Below are positions 51,657 through 60,846 of a DNA stretch of 60,903 nt, in pieces. The DNA is from CAZROT01 sp964601895 (GTDB lineage: Bacteria; Pseudomonadota; Gammaproteobacteria; Enterobacterales; Enterobacteriaceae). How positions within the stretch are numbered: the first letter of the stretch is position 1; each line of letters begins with the position of its first letter. Below the pieces are notes generated by a model that made no database searches, was not told the DNA's origin, and saw nothing but the letters and a program-made list of their open reading frames with translations. A program made the position numbers and the translations under genes. Location of the stretch: the NCBI GenBank assembly GCA_964601895.1, contig CAZROT010000013.1:1-60903 (forward strand). Direction: 5' to 3'.

Positions 51657-52308
51657 CCCCCCTCCCATAAAACCTCCTCTTCACCCGGCTCATCATCACA
51701 TCCGAGATCCCGATCCACGAAGCCAGGTATTTCGCCGGCACCCGCTGAAGCAAACAGGGAAACTCATGACAGAGCCATTGAAACCGGTCAGGCGCTTGCT
51801 GAAGACGAAGCCCCGCAAGCTGCCGGTTCCAGCGCAGTAAATATTGTTCCGTCAGCACACGGCCGATATAATTAAATTCAGGAAATTGCCGGTAGATAAA
51901 TTGCAGTTGATCGTAACTGATAGAATACAGGCTGCAATCCTCCAGCGCCTGTATAAATTCACGGCTGCTGTGCTGGCGGAAAAAACTTTCAACCGACAGG
52001 GCGATCTCCTGTTCCTGCAGGAACCAGGAATGTACTTCGGTATCTCCTTTCAGGTAATAACAGCGCAGCAAACCTTCGCCGATAAAATATACACGGCGGC
52101 AAATATGCCCGGCCCGCAACAGGTATTCCTTTCGTTGAAGTTTTCGCTCTTGTACAATGGTCTGCAGATGTTCGGCCAGTTCATCCGATAGCGGGCAAAT
52201 AGAACTAAGCCGCGAAAGCATTGTCTCCATAGTTCGCATAGGTGGGATTTGAGTTAGCCCCGGTTTTACCCGGAGTGCGGGCAAAGTAACGGGGAGTGCG
52301 GGTTGCAT
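51646..52308 (-). CDS. Crp/Fnr-family regulator
   Basis: Up to 220 residues; starts at Met24, Met27 or Met30 (METMLSRLSSICP) are likelier, since the family normally begins shortly before this helix. The cyclic-nucleotide-type beta-roll (EYLLRAGHICRRVYFIGEGLLR, SFFRQHSSREF) and the long dimer helix are present. The C-terminal winged helix is short (VPAKYLASWIGISDVMMSRVKRR). No Fnr-type cysteine cluster is seen. It converges on panD across the repeat patch. Confidence 0.88.
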   Translation of the reverse strand: MQPALPVTLPALRVKPGLTQIPPMRTMETMLSRLSSICPLSDELAEHLQTIVQERKLQRKEYLLRAGHICRRVYFIGEGLLRCYYLKGDTEVHSWFLQEQEIALSVESFFRQHSSREFIQALEDCSLYSISYDQLQFIYRQFPEFNYIGRVLTEQYLLRWNRQLAGLRLQQAPDRFQWLCHEFPCLLQRVPAKYLASWIGISDVMMSRVKRRFYGRGEVG

Positions 52309-52763
52309 AAATAGCCCGGGTGGGAATAAAAGTAAACCTCAAAAGCTGACCCGCCCGGCACCAGTCTCTTGATTAAAACGGCCGTTTAACCGTAGCGGTT
52401 AGTAGCAATCGCAAATAATAATACCTGGTATAATAATAGTTTACTCAAATTTCAAACTTCCTTTGATTTAGGATACTTACAATGGAGCGGATAAGTTCTG
52501 TTTTTGGTGAAAAATTTAACAGGGCCCTTCCTTGGCAAAAAATGAATGAAACCAAATTTGTTTTTCCCTTTATTCCTTACTGGTAGCAAAGCACTAAGCT
52601 GCGCTGCCTCTTTGACAATATATAAGCGGATTCACTTATTTTTTCAAAAACCCGGTTGACAATTGTCAATTAACCCGGCTTGAAACACACTGCACAAAAA
52701 TTTTATAAGCCCTTCTCCGTTCATTTATGCACAATTGTTTACTGACCCCAAAATCCAATTTGT
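52309..52763. other. Gene-free leader with 14-bp palindrome
   Basis: No gene is seen. A perfect TTGACAATTGTCAA palindrome lies at 52656-52669, about 95 bp before the secreted-protein start at 52764. It could be an operator. Confidence 0.5.
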
Positions 52764-53909
52764 ATGAAAAAAAATTTTACACCTTTACTTTTTTGCCCCC
52801 TCTTCTTTGTAATTGTAAGTTCACTCCAGAAGGCAAAAGCACAAACCCGTGCCGCTTATTTCACCGGCTACAATTCATCCACTGCAAGTTTTCCCAGGCC
52901 TGCTGCCGGGTTTAACAGCGCCGTGGTAAGCGCCGGCGCAATAAATTACAGCGGCTTACTAACTGTAAACGATAACCGTACCGTATGGAACAATCCCAAC
53001 ACATCCACCACGCTTGATATTGGCACAGCGCCTTACCTGTCATATACCATTACGATGAACGGAACGGTGCTGCTGAACCCTGATCGTTTTGTCATGTGCG
53101 GACTGGCAACTTTCAATGCCGCTATGCGGCTGCAACTGAGATGGAGTGTTGACAATTATGCCGCCAGTCTTGGAGAGTTTAGCATCAATGGCTCCAGTTA
53201 TACACTGAGTTCTGTGAATCTTAATCCACAGGGGTCAGTGTCTGTCAGTTCCATTGAGTTCCGGGTGTACTTTTATAATGGTTCAGGATGGGTATTCAAC
53301 AGCGACACCGGGCCTTATTCATCGCTTGACGGTACCGCTTCTTCTTACGGGGCATTTGGTCAGAACGTGGCGCTTTGGTATAACAGCTTCACCACGCTGC
53401 CACTGACCTGGAAATCCTTTACTGCACAAAAACAACAGGACAAAGTCCTGCTGCAGTGGAGTACAGAAAATGAAGCGAACACCGCTAACTTTGAAATACA
53501 GCACAGCGGCAAAGGCCGCGACTGGCAAACGGCAGGCGCCGTGTCTGCCCGGAATACGGCCGGCATTCATCACTACAGTTTCCTGCACGGTCAACCGCAG
53601 AAGGGTTCGAATTTCTACAGGCTGCTGCAAACAGATCTTGACGGCAGAAAAGCATATTCTGAAATTGTAAGCCTTTACCTGAATGAAAGCCAAACAGGTT
53701 TGCTGGTACTGGGCAACCCTGTACAGAACGGTGTGCTGCAGATCAGGCTTCAAAAACCAGCCCTGGTCCAGGTACTGAATGCAGCCGGTGTACTGGTCTC
53801 GCAGCAGCAACTTGACGCCGGTACACATGCCATTCCGGTACATCATCTCAGCAAAGGGATTTATAGCCTGCGTACAGGAGAGGACAAACAACAGGTAATA
53901 ATTAAGTAA
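52764..53909 (+). CDS. Secreted protein with T9SS sorting domain
   Basis: 381 residues with a signal peptide (LLFCPLFFVIVSSLQKAKA). The middle is a strand-rich domain of unknown function. The C terminus begins at LPLTWKSFTAQKQQDKVLLQW, a linker frequent before Bacteroidota sorting domains, and ends with the type A T9SS sorting signal (NPVQNGVLQIRL, LSKGIYSLRT, QQVIIK). It should cross the outer membrane through the type IX system. A perfect terminator follows 10 bp after the stop. Confidence 0.9.
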   Translation: MKKNFTPLLFCPLFFVIVSSLQKAKAQTRAAYFTGYNSSTASFPRPAAGFNSAVVSAGAINYSGLLTVNDNRTVWNNPNTSTTLDIGTAPYLSYTITMNGTVLLNPDRFVMCGLATFNAAMRLQLRWSVDNYAASLGEFSINGSSYTLSSVNLNPQGSVSVSSIEFRVYFYNGSGWVFNSDTGPYSSLDGTASSYGAFGQNVALWYNSFTTLPLTWKSFTAQKQQDKVLLQWSTENEANTANFEIQHSGKGRDWQTAGAVSARNTAGIHHYSFLHGQPQKGSNFYRLLQTDLDGRKAYSEIVSLYLNESQTGLLVLGNPVQNGVLQIRLQKPALVQVLNAAGVLVSQQQLDAGTHAIPVHHLSKGIYSLRTGEDKQQVIIK

Positions 53910-53918
53910 AGAAATGAT

Positions 53919-53954
53919 ATAAAGAAAGACCGGGGCTTCCCGGTCTTTCTTTAT
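53919..53954 (+). terminator. Perfect 16-bp terminator hairpin
   Basis: ATAAAGAAAGACCGGG, loop GCTT, then the exact complement ending CTTTCTTTAT. Both flanks are T- or A-rich, so it can act on both strands. Confidence 0.85.
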
Positions 53955-54074
53955 ATGATCTGAAGATTGATCAATATTCGGGTATTCATCAGCTGCCTTC
54001 ATAACTTCGACGCAGGCCTTATTTTCCGGCCCCGTCCGCTTTACATATTGAGACTTACATTATATAATTACAGG

Positions 54075-54311
54075 ATGAAAACACCTTCATCTTTCATGAG
54101 AAGATATATAGCTGTTGCGCTCACAGTGCAGGAACATTTTGTCGCCGGTGCATCCGTCTTTCATGTCCGTTTTCCTGGTAACCGCCCGCCGCTCATCCTC
54201 ACACGCGTCGGCACTGATGCAAAAATACACTGGAGCACTTCCATCCCCGGAGGCCGGCAACTGGAAGCCGGGGAAATAGGACCTTTGATCGAAGCTTTCA
54301 TAAAACCCTAA
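54075..54311 (+). CDS. Small hypothetical protein
   Basis: 78 residues from the ATG at 54075, preceded by AGG; the frame is open from 53967. No family is recognised. RRYIAVALTVQEHFVAGASVFHVRFPGNRPPLILTR reads as a small strand-rich soluble domain. Nothing in the neighbourhood suggests a role. Confidence 0.45.
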   Translation: MKTPSSFMRRYIAVALTVQEHFVAGASVFHVRFPGNRPPLILTRVGTDAKIHWSTSIPGGRQLEAGEIGPLIEAFIKP

Positions 54312-54390
54312 AATTGAAAGGTGCTGCTACAATGGCCAGAAAGTATCAAGAGTTGAATACATCCGTCTCAAACAACTGGAGAAAGCCGTA

Positions 54391-54534
54391 ATGAAATACG
54401 ACTACTTCAACCGGGATCTGCAGGTCGGTTTTGACTACAGTATGAATGCTGTTTTTCAAAGGGTCTTGCAGGGAATATTTAATGATGATCTTCCCTGGGA
54501 ATGGCTTTTGGCGATTTACCTGAGCAAAAAATAA
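54391..54534 (+). CDS. Possible 47-residue ORF
   Basis: Starts MKYDYFNRDLQVGFDYS and ends WLLAIYLSKK. Composition is protein-like and the frame is open upstream from 54304. No family is recognised; it could be a remnant. The rest of 54312-54681 holds nothing else I can support. Confidence 0.3.
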   Translation: MKYDYFNRDLQVGFDYSMNAVFQRVLQGIFNDDLPWEWLLAIYLSKK

Positions 54535-54681
54535 AAGAGATCGGCAATCGCAGTTTCCTGCAGAACAAATGGAAGCAAATACAATGGGCATGGATTTTCG
54601 TGAATCCTTAAACCCTGTTGAACTATTCCAGTATCCTGGATTATCTCCGCTGGTCCGTTAGGACCTCCTAAATTCAGAAAG

Positions 54682-55275
54682 ATGCCAATGCAATTTTTTC
54701 CGGAGCGGCCAATGTCAGGGTCTGAGTGGTTACTTTATGACCTTGCCCTTGGTTACTTATCGGTTGCTGAATCAATGTATGGCCCTGTGGCGCCTGGAGT
54801 CAGCTTGGCTGCCGTATATTTTGCCGTTAAACCCGGAATTATATATATGCGGGATAGTTCTTCAGTGGGTATAACCCTTTCTCCGGATGCTTCCCAAAAT
54901 GAGGCCCGGTTGGTTTACCAGCTGAGTCACGAAGTTTGTCATGTACTTCACCCGGGATACGATTTTTCAACCGGGATAAAGGATGAAACCCTGGTAATTA
55001 ACGAAGGTCTTTCTATGCACTTCAGTTTTGAGATGAGTGCTGCCTTTATGGAAAGGGAAATTCTTATGGAAGCAACCAGGAATCAGTATCCCAATTATTT
55101 TGAAGCATACCTCATCGTGACGGAACTCTTGTCATACGGCCCTGGCATTATAAAAAAACTAAGAGAACTCCAGCCCAGGATTAACCGGCTAACACCTGAC
55201 TGCTTTATGAATGTTAATAGATCAATCCCCCAGGACTTAATAGGATCAGCCCTGTCAAAATTTCGATACAAATGA
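54682..55275 (+). CDS. Small zincin-type metallopeptidase-like protein
   Basis: 197 residues without signal peptide. The zinc-binding HExxH motif is in LSHEVCHVLHPGYD near residue 82, and a Glu about 25 residues later (VINEGLSMHF) is placed as the third ligand or support residue. The N-terminal part has a strand-rich RDSSSVGITLSPDA stretch. It resembles ImmA-like or other single-domain zincins only through the motif; substrate unknown. It stands alone between the small ORFs and the HipBST module. Confidence 0.65.
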   Translation: MPMQFFPERPMSGSEWLLYDLALGYLSVAESMYGPVAPGVSLAAVYFAVKPGIIYMRDSSSVGITLSPDASQNEARLVYQLSHEVCHVLHPGYDFSTGIKDETLVINEGLSMHFSFEMSAAFMEREILMEATRNQYPNYFEAYLIVTELLSYGPGIIKKLRELQPRINRLTPDCFMNVNRSIPQDLIGSALSKFRYK

Positions 55276-55580
55276 TGCTTTCACCCGATTCGCAATACAT
55301 CTGATAAAACCGGCAACACAATATAGTAAGGAAAGGAAAAAAGGACGGAAATTTTCAATTACTTCAAACTTGCCGCTACACGGCTAACCTCATTAATAGC
55401 TTCGCTGGCAATGCCGGGCAATTGTAAAGGTCCATATCTGGAGATCGGTCTATCTGCTGTACCAGGTATTCGATCAGGCCCTGCATGGAGCGCTCCGGTT
55501 GCATAGCTGTTTCGTACTACCCGCCCTTGCTTTACAAGGACGCTCATGTGCAGTTGCTAAACCTGCCACTGCCTCTAAAC
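55276..55580. other. Gene-free stretch, possible gene remnant
   Basis: A minus-strand frame of 62 residues (55359-55547, starting MSVLVKQGRVVRNSYA) is protein-like, but no family or start signal supports it. Nothing else is seen. Confidence 0.35.
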
Positions 55581-56531
55581 TCATAATCCGATTTTTGCTT
55601 TGTTGGTATTCATTATTTGAAGATACTCCGCCTTTCTCCCCGCAGGCAGGAATGAAAAATTAATCCATTGCTCTGCCTTCTTCAACTTTTCACTGAACCT
55701 TGTATAAATATTCTGCTTTGACCGCTCCGGTATTTTCAGGTTAAGCGAAAGCGCATCGAAATCCACTCTTTCCAGTTTACTTTTCCGTCCATTGATCGTC
55801 AGTGCAGATTCATCCTTATCATCCGGGATGACAATTTTCGTGCATACCAGGTCATAAGCCGGTGCCAGCACAATTTCATCGTCTTTTTGGGTGAGCAATG
55901 AAAAGTTCTTTAAATGCATATCCGCATTTCCTGTGAGATAAGAGAACAAGACAATTTCAAAAAATGAAATGGCAGCCAGCCCGGGACGTGATGCATAGGC
56001 CCAGATACATTTCCCGATCTTCTCTATTGAACTGTGGTATTTGTCACTGGTTAGTGTTTCTGTTAACTGGCACATATCCTCCATCGGTAACTTTTGCCCG
56101 CCAGGGCGGTCGAAACGTTTGCTGATGTACGCCAGTTCCCCTGATTCCAGGCGTATCAGACTATGGTCCGCTGTCGGCAATCCAAAAAGCGCTGCCAGGT
56201 GCATCGTGATATCTTCATTCTCCGGCAGGAAAGGAAATTCCGGCGTTGGGGGTTTTAATATAAAATGACCCCACAATCCCACGATCGTGAAACGGGATTT
56301 TTTGGGATCGCCAGGATCCTTATCAATAGTGAGCGACAATTTTGGCTGCACTCCTGTAACGGCTACACTGCGCAATACAATGTCTTTTGCCAGTTCCTGC
56401 ATCCTTTCATTGGTAAGGTCCAGTCGGGGCGCAGTTTCGGTACCAAAGAATTTTTTACTGCAGGCAGCATGAAAATCTCCGGCATCCGCTGGTAACGGCT
56501 GATAACAATATAGACATCGGCTCTTACTCAT
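55581..56531 (-). CDS. hipT: HipT-like toxin kinase of a HipBST module
   Basis: 316 residues, the HipA-type kinase without the N-terminal subdomain. VTGVQPKLSL holds the Gly-rich loop region where HipA/HipT autophosphorylate. GNADMHLKNFSLL is the catalytic Asp loop and LAPAYDLV the metal-binding Asp. An N-terminal Cys pair (CLYCYQ, HAACSKKF) suggests a small zinc site. In HipBST the missing subdomain is encoded by a separate HipS, as seen directly upstream (4-bp overlap). Known HipT phosphorylates TrpS; the target here is not known. Confidence 0.85.
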   Translation of the reverse strand: MSKSRCLYCYQPLPADAGDFHAACSKKFFGTETAPRLDLTNERMQELAKDIVLRSVAVTGVQPKLSLTIDKDPGDPKKSRFTIVGLWGHFILKPPTPEFPFLPENEDITMHLAALFGLPTADHSLIRLESGELAYISKRFDRPGGQKLPMEDMCQLTETLTSDKYHSSIEKIGKCIWAYASRPGLAAISFFEIVLFSYLTGNADMHLKNFSLLTQKDDEIVLAPAYDLVCTKIVIPDDKDESALTINGRKSKLERVDFDALSLNLKIPERSKQNIYTRFSEKLKKAEQWINFSFLPAGRKAEYLQIMNTNKAKIGL

Positions 56532-56857
56532 GCCTGCATCTGATTTTCTGATTCAATACTTACCGCTCCAATACAATCGCGGCATACTGTTAACAAAAGT
56601 TTCATACGATCCCGGGGATCGAGTTTCCAGTTCTTTACCGTAATGTCCAGCAACCAGCCTTCGGGAATAAGTCCGTCAAAAAACGGGAGCATCGTTTTTG
56701 AAACGTATGGCTTCTCACGCAAGGGTAGTGTGAAACTGACCGGCTCTTTTGCCGATTGCAGGTAACCGGGATCATATACAAACCCGTAGCCTTCTTCATC
56801 CTGCCAAACCGTTCCGGCTTTCAGGCCTTTGAATAAAACAGTACCTTCTCTTCTCAT
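56528..56857 (-). CDS. hipS: HipS-like antitoxin (HipA N-terminal subdomain)
   Basis: 109 residues that match the first subdomain of HipA: AGTVWQDEEGYGFVYDPGYL, SFTLPLREKPY and LPFFDGLIPEGWL. In the described HipBST system this small protein, not HipB, neutralises the kinase. It overlaps hipT by 4 bp and follows hipB with a 1-bp gap, so all three are one tight operon. Confidence 0.85.
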   Translation of the reverse strand: MRREGTVLFKGLKAGTVWQDEEGYGFVYDPGYLQSAKEPVSFTLPLREKPYVSKTMLPFFDGLIPEGWLLDITVKNWKLDPRDRMKLLLTVCRDCIGAVSIESENQMQA

Positions 56858-56858
56858 G

Positions 56859-57296
56859 TCAGTTGTTTTCTACCTTTATAATATCCGCATCGTTTATTTC
56901 CTGCACTAGTGATTCATCTTTGGTATCCCTGTAGCGCAGCGCATTGTTGTTGGATACAAACCGCCAGGATTTCACTTCCTGCTCTTCCATTTTATAATCC
57001 AGCAGGAATCCGGCCAATACCGTTTTATCTTTCAGGTAGACACGCACATTGCGGTTCATGTGATTCATGATGATCTCCCACTGATCTTTTCTTCTGCTTG
57101 AGCCAGGTGAAACCCGGTAGCCAAAAAGTGCCAGCACCTGGTTCACTTTATCCATACGGAGTGTCTCCTTACCCTGCTCCAGATCTCTTATAAAACGAAG
57201 CCCCACGCCCGCTTTTTCTGCAAGTTGCTCCTGGGTCAGCCGGTATTTACTGCGGATGAATTTTACAAAATGCGACAAATGATTTGATTGATCCAT
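56859..57296 (-). CDS. hipB: HipB-like XRE regulator with extra domain
   Basis: 145 residues. An N-terminal helix-turn-helix (FIRSKYRLTQEQLAEKAGVG, FIRDLEQGKETLRM) is followed by about 65 residues that look like a separate strand-rich domain (VRVYLKDKTVLAGFLLDYKM), longer than E. coli HipB. The start codon is 2 bp from the first of four operators, so binding would block the promoter and start. Confidence 0.85.
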   Translation of the reverse strand: MDQSNHLSHFVKFIRSKYRLTQEQLAEKAGVGLRFIRDLEQGKETLRMDKVNQVLALFGYRVSPGSSRRKDQWEIIMNHMNRNVRVYLKDKTVLAGFLLDYKMEEQEVKSWRFVSNNNALRYRDTKDESLVQEINDADIIKVENN

Positions 57297-57298
57297 TA

Positions 57299-57438
57299 TA
57301 TACCCTTTCGGGTATAAAATTAATATTTTTTCCCAAATTATACCCCTACGGGTATAAAATAATCACAAATGACATATTTTATACCATATCGGGTATATTA
57401 TTGATAGTATTTGACATTTTTGTACCCTATCGGGTATA
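57299..57438. promoter_or_regulatory. Four HipB-type operators, 40-41 bp apart
   Basis: TATACCC-n4-GGGTATA dyads at 57299-57316, 57339-57356, 57380-57397 and 57421-57438. The first two are perfect; the last two have one changed arm base each. The spacing of 40, 41 and 41 bp equals four helical turns, placing all on one DNA face. They directly precede hipB. Confidence 0.85.
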
Positions 57439-57822
57439 CTCATAAATAGTTAAATTAAGTGGAAGGAGTCCTGGTTTCTGGTGAAACCAAGGCTGAAAAC
57501 AAAGAAGAATTTAGCCACATAGGTTCATCCCTGACGCCAATCAAGTAGCTGGCGAAACAGCACCCCAACCCCTTACAAAACCTTACCTGGCAATCCCCTG
57601 CCATACGGCCCATCATCCATTTTCTTACCAGCTTTGATATGTTGCGTCCCGGCAGCTATCGTGAGTAGTAGCTGCAACATCGTTTTATCAAATCACTTCT
57701 GCTGTACCCACGCCAGCCCAGCCCCATAATACTCCGCCAACCGGCTCTGGGATCAGCCGGGTCTGAATGTTCCCGGAATTCCCGGTATGACATTTTCTGA
57801 AAATTACTTTCAGATTCCTTAA
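57439..57822. other. Gene-free stretch
   Basis: No gene, strong hairpin or repeat is evident between the HipB operators and the Fic gene's end. Confidence 0.55.
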
Positions 57823-58419
57823 CTATGATCTTGCAAATGCTATCAAATCTTCCACCATACCTTTATCCGCCTTTTTCAGGCACGCGATATAATCTTCTCT
57901 TGCCTGTCTCCTGTCGCTGTAAGAATTTTCTCCCCAGCTGAATTCTTTCTTTCCCAATACCTGGCTTACGATGACATCCGCCATCAGTCTTGAATGTCTG
58001 CCATTGCCGTTTGGAAAACAATGGATGGAAACGATCCGGTGTTTAAACCGGACCGCAAGCTCATCCGCTGGAAATGATGAATGATCGATCCAGAACCTGG
58101 TATCATCAATCAATCCCCGCAGCAGCATCGGCACCTGTTTCCAGTCCACACCAATATTTTTATCTGAAAGCCTGAATTCGCCTGCCCATCGCCAGACTTC
58201 CCGGTACATCCGCTTATGCAATTCCCGCACGAACACTTCTGTCAATACATCGGAAGCGTTGAACCTTTTTTGCATCGTCCATTGCACGGCTTCCTGGATA
58301 TTGAGCTGCTCAGCTTCATTGAGTTCTCCCTGTGTGCTGATATGTTTTTGCAGCAGGCCCTCTTTTTCCTCTTCACTGAGTGGGGTCTGTCCTTTTCCGT
58401 AAACCAGGTCTAATCCCAT
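57823..58419 (-). CDS. Fic-domain protein (mobile mystery protein B type)
   Basis: 198 residues. The Fic core HCFPNGNGRHSRLMAD has the catalytic His and the nucleotide-binding GNGR; the family transfers AMP or similar groups. The N terminus (LSEEEKEGLLQKHISTQGELNEAEQ, LHKRMYREVWRWAGEFR) and the pairing with an HTH gene identify the 'mobile mystery protein' pair found on Bacteroidota and proteobacterial mobile DNA. No inhibitory (S/T)xxxE(G/N) helix is obvious. Overlaps the HTH gene by 10 bp, as in toxin-antitoxin operons. Confidence 0.88.
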   Translation of the reverse strand: MGLDLVYGKGQTPLSEEEKEGLLQKHISTQGELNEAEQLNIQEAVQWTMQKRFNASDVLTEVFVRELHKRMYREVWRWAGEFRLSDKNIGVDWKQVPMLLRGLIDDTRFWIDHSSFPADELAVRFKHRIVSIHCFPNGNGRHSRLMADVIVSQVLGKKEFSWGENSYSDRRQAREDYIACLKKADKGMVEDLIAFARS

Positions 58420-58874
58420 AGAAATTTCGGCATTTCGTTCTTCAGTTCATTTTTCTTCTCCGTATAGGCATTCATCAGCCGGTCCTTACTGTTTTCCTGG
58501 TCTTCGAGTGCCATGGTAGTATGGGTACGGTTGACAATCTCACGTGCCTTTTCCTCTGCCTTGCTGTCCACCATTTCCTCCAACGTTCCGGTCCTGGGTA
58601 CAATAGCATAAACGAACTTCATATTCATGGCATCCGCAATTTCCTGCAGCGATTTCAGGGTGATGGTTCCCTCCTGTTCGCTTTTTTCAAGGCCATTGAC
58701 GGTGGGAGGTTTTTTATTCAGGCGGCGGGCAAGCTGAGCAAGGTTCATGTTGATGGCCTTACGGATGGTCCGGGTCCATCCTTCGGATGGTACGGGGACA
58801 TACCCTGCCTGCTCAAAACCGGCCAGACTCCTGGACACATGCTCCAGCATTAATCTTTGTTTCCTGTTTGACAT
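58410..58874 (-). CDS. HTH protein (mobile mystery protein A type)
   Basis: 154 residues. The XRE helix-turn-helix is central (MNLAQLARRLNKKPPTVNGLEKSEQEGTITL) and preceded by GWTRTIRKAI, the layout of mobile mystery protein A. The C-terminal helical tail may bind the Fic partner. Repeats containing TATAGGCTA upstream suggest self-regulation. Confidence 0.86.
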   Translation of the reverse strand: MSNRKQRLMLEHVSRSLAGFEQAGYVPVPSEGWTRTIRKAINMNLAQLARRLNKKPPTVNGLEKSEQEGTITLKSLQEIADAMNMKFVYAIVPRTGTLEEMVDSKAEEKAREIVNRTHTTMALEDQENSKDRLMNAYTEKKNELKNEMPKFLWD

Positions 58875-58955
58875 AAGCTTATAGGCTAATTATTAGACAC
58901 AAATATAAGCCTATATCCTAACAAATGCAAACTAAAATTAGCTTATAGCCTAATA
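58875..58955. promoter_or_regulatory. Repeated TATAGGCTA operators
   Basis: CTTATAGGCTAAT (near 58879), TATAAGCCTATA (near 58904) and TTAGCTTATAGCCTAA (58938-58953) are copies of one dyad in both orientations directly before the HTH gene. Confidence 0.65.
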
Positions 58956-59316
58956 TAATGAAGATAAAATCAACCCTTACGCTACAGCACATCACCTGTG
59001 CCTTTCCCTGCCATGCCCGTGATATTGATAAAAATAACAACGGCGAGCCGATAGCAATCGGGTCGCCTATGAAACCCAAGGAACATTAGGCAGCGAAAGA
59101 GTTCCTTGTTAAAACCAGGAAATAATCTCTGATACCAGTTTCTGCTTTTATGATGATCCCGTTTCAGTGAACAAGTGATAACAAATAGGAAACTCTCTGA
59201 TTAGATAAAACCGTCCTAGACAACATTAAATTGTTTATGTCCGATGCGTGAGACACGCATCGGGGCTTACATTTATGTAATTGCGGACACGTAGCAGGGC
59301 AGAGGTTTCCTCTAGT
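58956..59316. other. Gene-free stretch with REP hairpin
   Basis: No gene is seen. It contains a weaker CCGATAGCAATCGG-type palindrome near 59048 and the REP hairpin listed separately. Confidence 0.55.
59241..59263. repeat. REP hairpin
   Basis: CCGATGCGTG, loop AGA, CACGCATCGG, a perfect 10-bp stem about 50 bp from the broken REP-associated transposase. Such hairpins are substrates of that enzyme family. Confidence 0.7.
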
Positions 59317-59690
59317 TCATGCTGTTGGTCTTTTTGCCCACACACTATGCCAGCACACAAGACACAATTTATCTGCTAAAGGCATGACAACTGCGTGCTT
59401 CAATACCTGAACAACCGCAACGGCAGGAATTATCTGCTTGCCGGTAAACTTTTTAAAATTACGAAGAAGGTCGCTAAGGTTTTCATTCTTTGCCGATACA
59501 ACCAGGTGCAGATGATTACTCATGACGTGCCAACTATGAAGTAGCAGTCCTTTTCCTTCTGGTAAAATCGAATACTGTTCAGCACTATATCACGGTATTC
59601 TTTCCTGCTGAATACATCCACCCATTCCACCACGGCAAAGGTTATAAAATGAATGGCTGCCTGGTTCCTGATTTTATAGCCACCTTCCAT
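59317..59690 (-). pseudogene. Broken REP-associated tyrosine transposase
   Basis: Two frames together give a Y1-type (IS200-like) transposase. From 59690, MEGGYKIRNQAAIHFITFAV runs to a stop at 59520. The second frame gives GLLLHSWHVMSNHLHLVVS with the HUH motif (HLH), so a single-base shift lies near 59555. After NFKKFTGKQII the sequence departs from the family, so the 3' end is also lost. The catalytic Tyr region (after the HUH) is not visible. Confidence 0.75.
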
Positions 59691-59817
59691 CTTTTTTCTT
59701 AAAGTTACAGGTTTGACAGCTTTTGCAAAGCTGATGGTTAGTCACAGACTATTGCTGTCCGGTAAAAAAGGCAATTAAACATATTATTATTGTCTACAGT
59801 AAGTTTTATTGATTTTT

Positions 59818-60846
59818 TCAATCCGTTTTATCAAGCAGGGCCCAGGCAACAAATGATAATTGATTTTGGTTTTCACTTCGCCTTCGAAAAAATAAGCGAA
59901 GCAATGCTTTCTCAGGCGATTTAAGGAAGCTAAAAAGATCAATATATGTCATTAAGTGGAGTCTTACCATGGCAGCCAGATTAGAAAACGACCATTTAGC
60001 AGCTGCACCTTTTTTTACAATCTTTAATATCAAATCGGCTATCAGAGCACACCATATTTGTATTTTGATAGCATTCTCGCTGTCACCCAAAAAATATTTC
60101 AGCGGGTAATTTTGCTTCATTCGTTTGAAGAGTAATTCTATCTGCCACCTTTTTCGATATAATCCGGCAATAGTTACGCCACTCATCTTTAAATTATTCG
60201 TAAAAAATTCATGTATTTCATTTGTTTCAGGATCGCGATACCGGACAAGTCTTGCCTTTGCCCGGTGTCTGAGGCTCTTATGTCCTATGACCACTTTTCG
60301 ATCTGTTAGTATACATTCATTGTTACCCTTATTCTCAATTTTATCTCCAAATGTCAACGAGAAGTAGTTTGTTCGTTTTGTGACCCAGGTAATATCATCC
60401 TTTGTAAGCCTGTTAAAAGTATCATACCCACGGTATCCTTTATCAAATACAATAATTGACCCTTTCGGTAATTGTATTTCCTTTAAATATTGCGAATCGT
60501 GTGCTACTCCGGAACTGAATCGGATAAGGCAGGGAACGTCCTGATCACTCCGGATCATTGTGTGAACCTTGATACCACCCTTGCATTTGCCTGAGGCGGG
60601 GGGTTGTCCCCCTGCACGAAGTACATCATGGAACAAGCTAATTGTGGTTGAATCTATGATATATGTTTTCGATGCCTTATTATTCGATCGGCTGTCCGAT
60701 AAAAAGTGAGTATATTTTTTAAAAATATTGAAATAGATCATTCCGAAAACATCCGATTGTCTGCGAGTATTAGCGTCTGAAATAGTACTACGCCGCGGAT
60801 GATACCTGACTCCAAGATGGCTCAGCCGATGTTCTGATGCCAGCAT
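59818..60846 (-). CDS. IS4-family transposase, N terminus incomplete
   Basis: At least 342 residues. DDE residues are in YIIDSTTISL (first Asp), IIVFDKGYRGYD (second Asp) and the YREK-type YRKRWQIELLFKRMKQ (Glu). LASEHRLSHLGVRYHPRRSTISDAN is the typical start of the middle region, so about 60 residues upstream are expected beyond 60846; the frame stays open to the window edge. Terminal inverted repeats could not be located because one end is outside the window. Confidence 0.88.
   Translation of the reverse strand: MLASEHRLSHLGVRYHPRRSTISDANTRRQSDVFGMIYFNIFKKYTHFLSDSRSNNKASKTYIIDSTTISLFHDVLRAGGQPPASGKCKGGIKVHTMIRSDQDVPCLIRFSSGVAHDSQYLKEIQLPKGSIIVFDKGYRGYDTFNRLTKDDITWVTKRTNYFSLTFGDKIENKGNNECILTDRKVVIGHKSLRHRAKARLVRYRDPETNEIHEFFTNNLKMSGVTIAGLYRKRWQIELLFKRMKQNYPLKYFLGDSENAIKIQIWCALIADLILKIVKKGAAAKWSFSNLAAMVRLHLMTYIDLFSFLKSPEKALLRLFFRRRSENQNQLSFVAWALLDKTD

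Noticed and set aside
55359..55547. Minus-strand frame of 62 residues
   Set aside because: Protein-like but without start context or family; kept only as a possible remnant.
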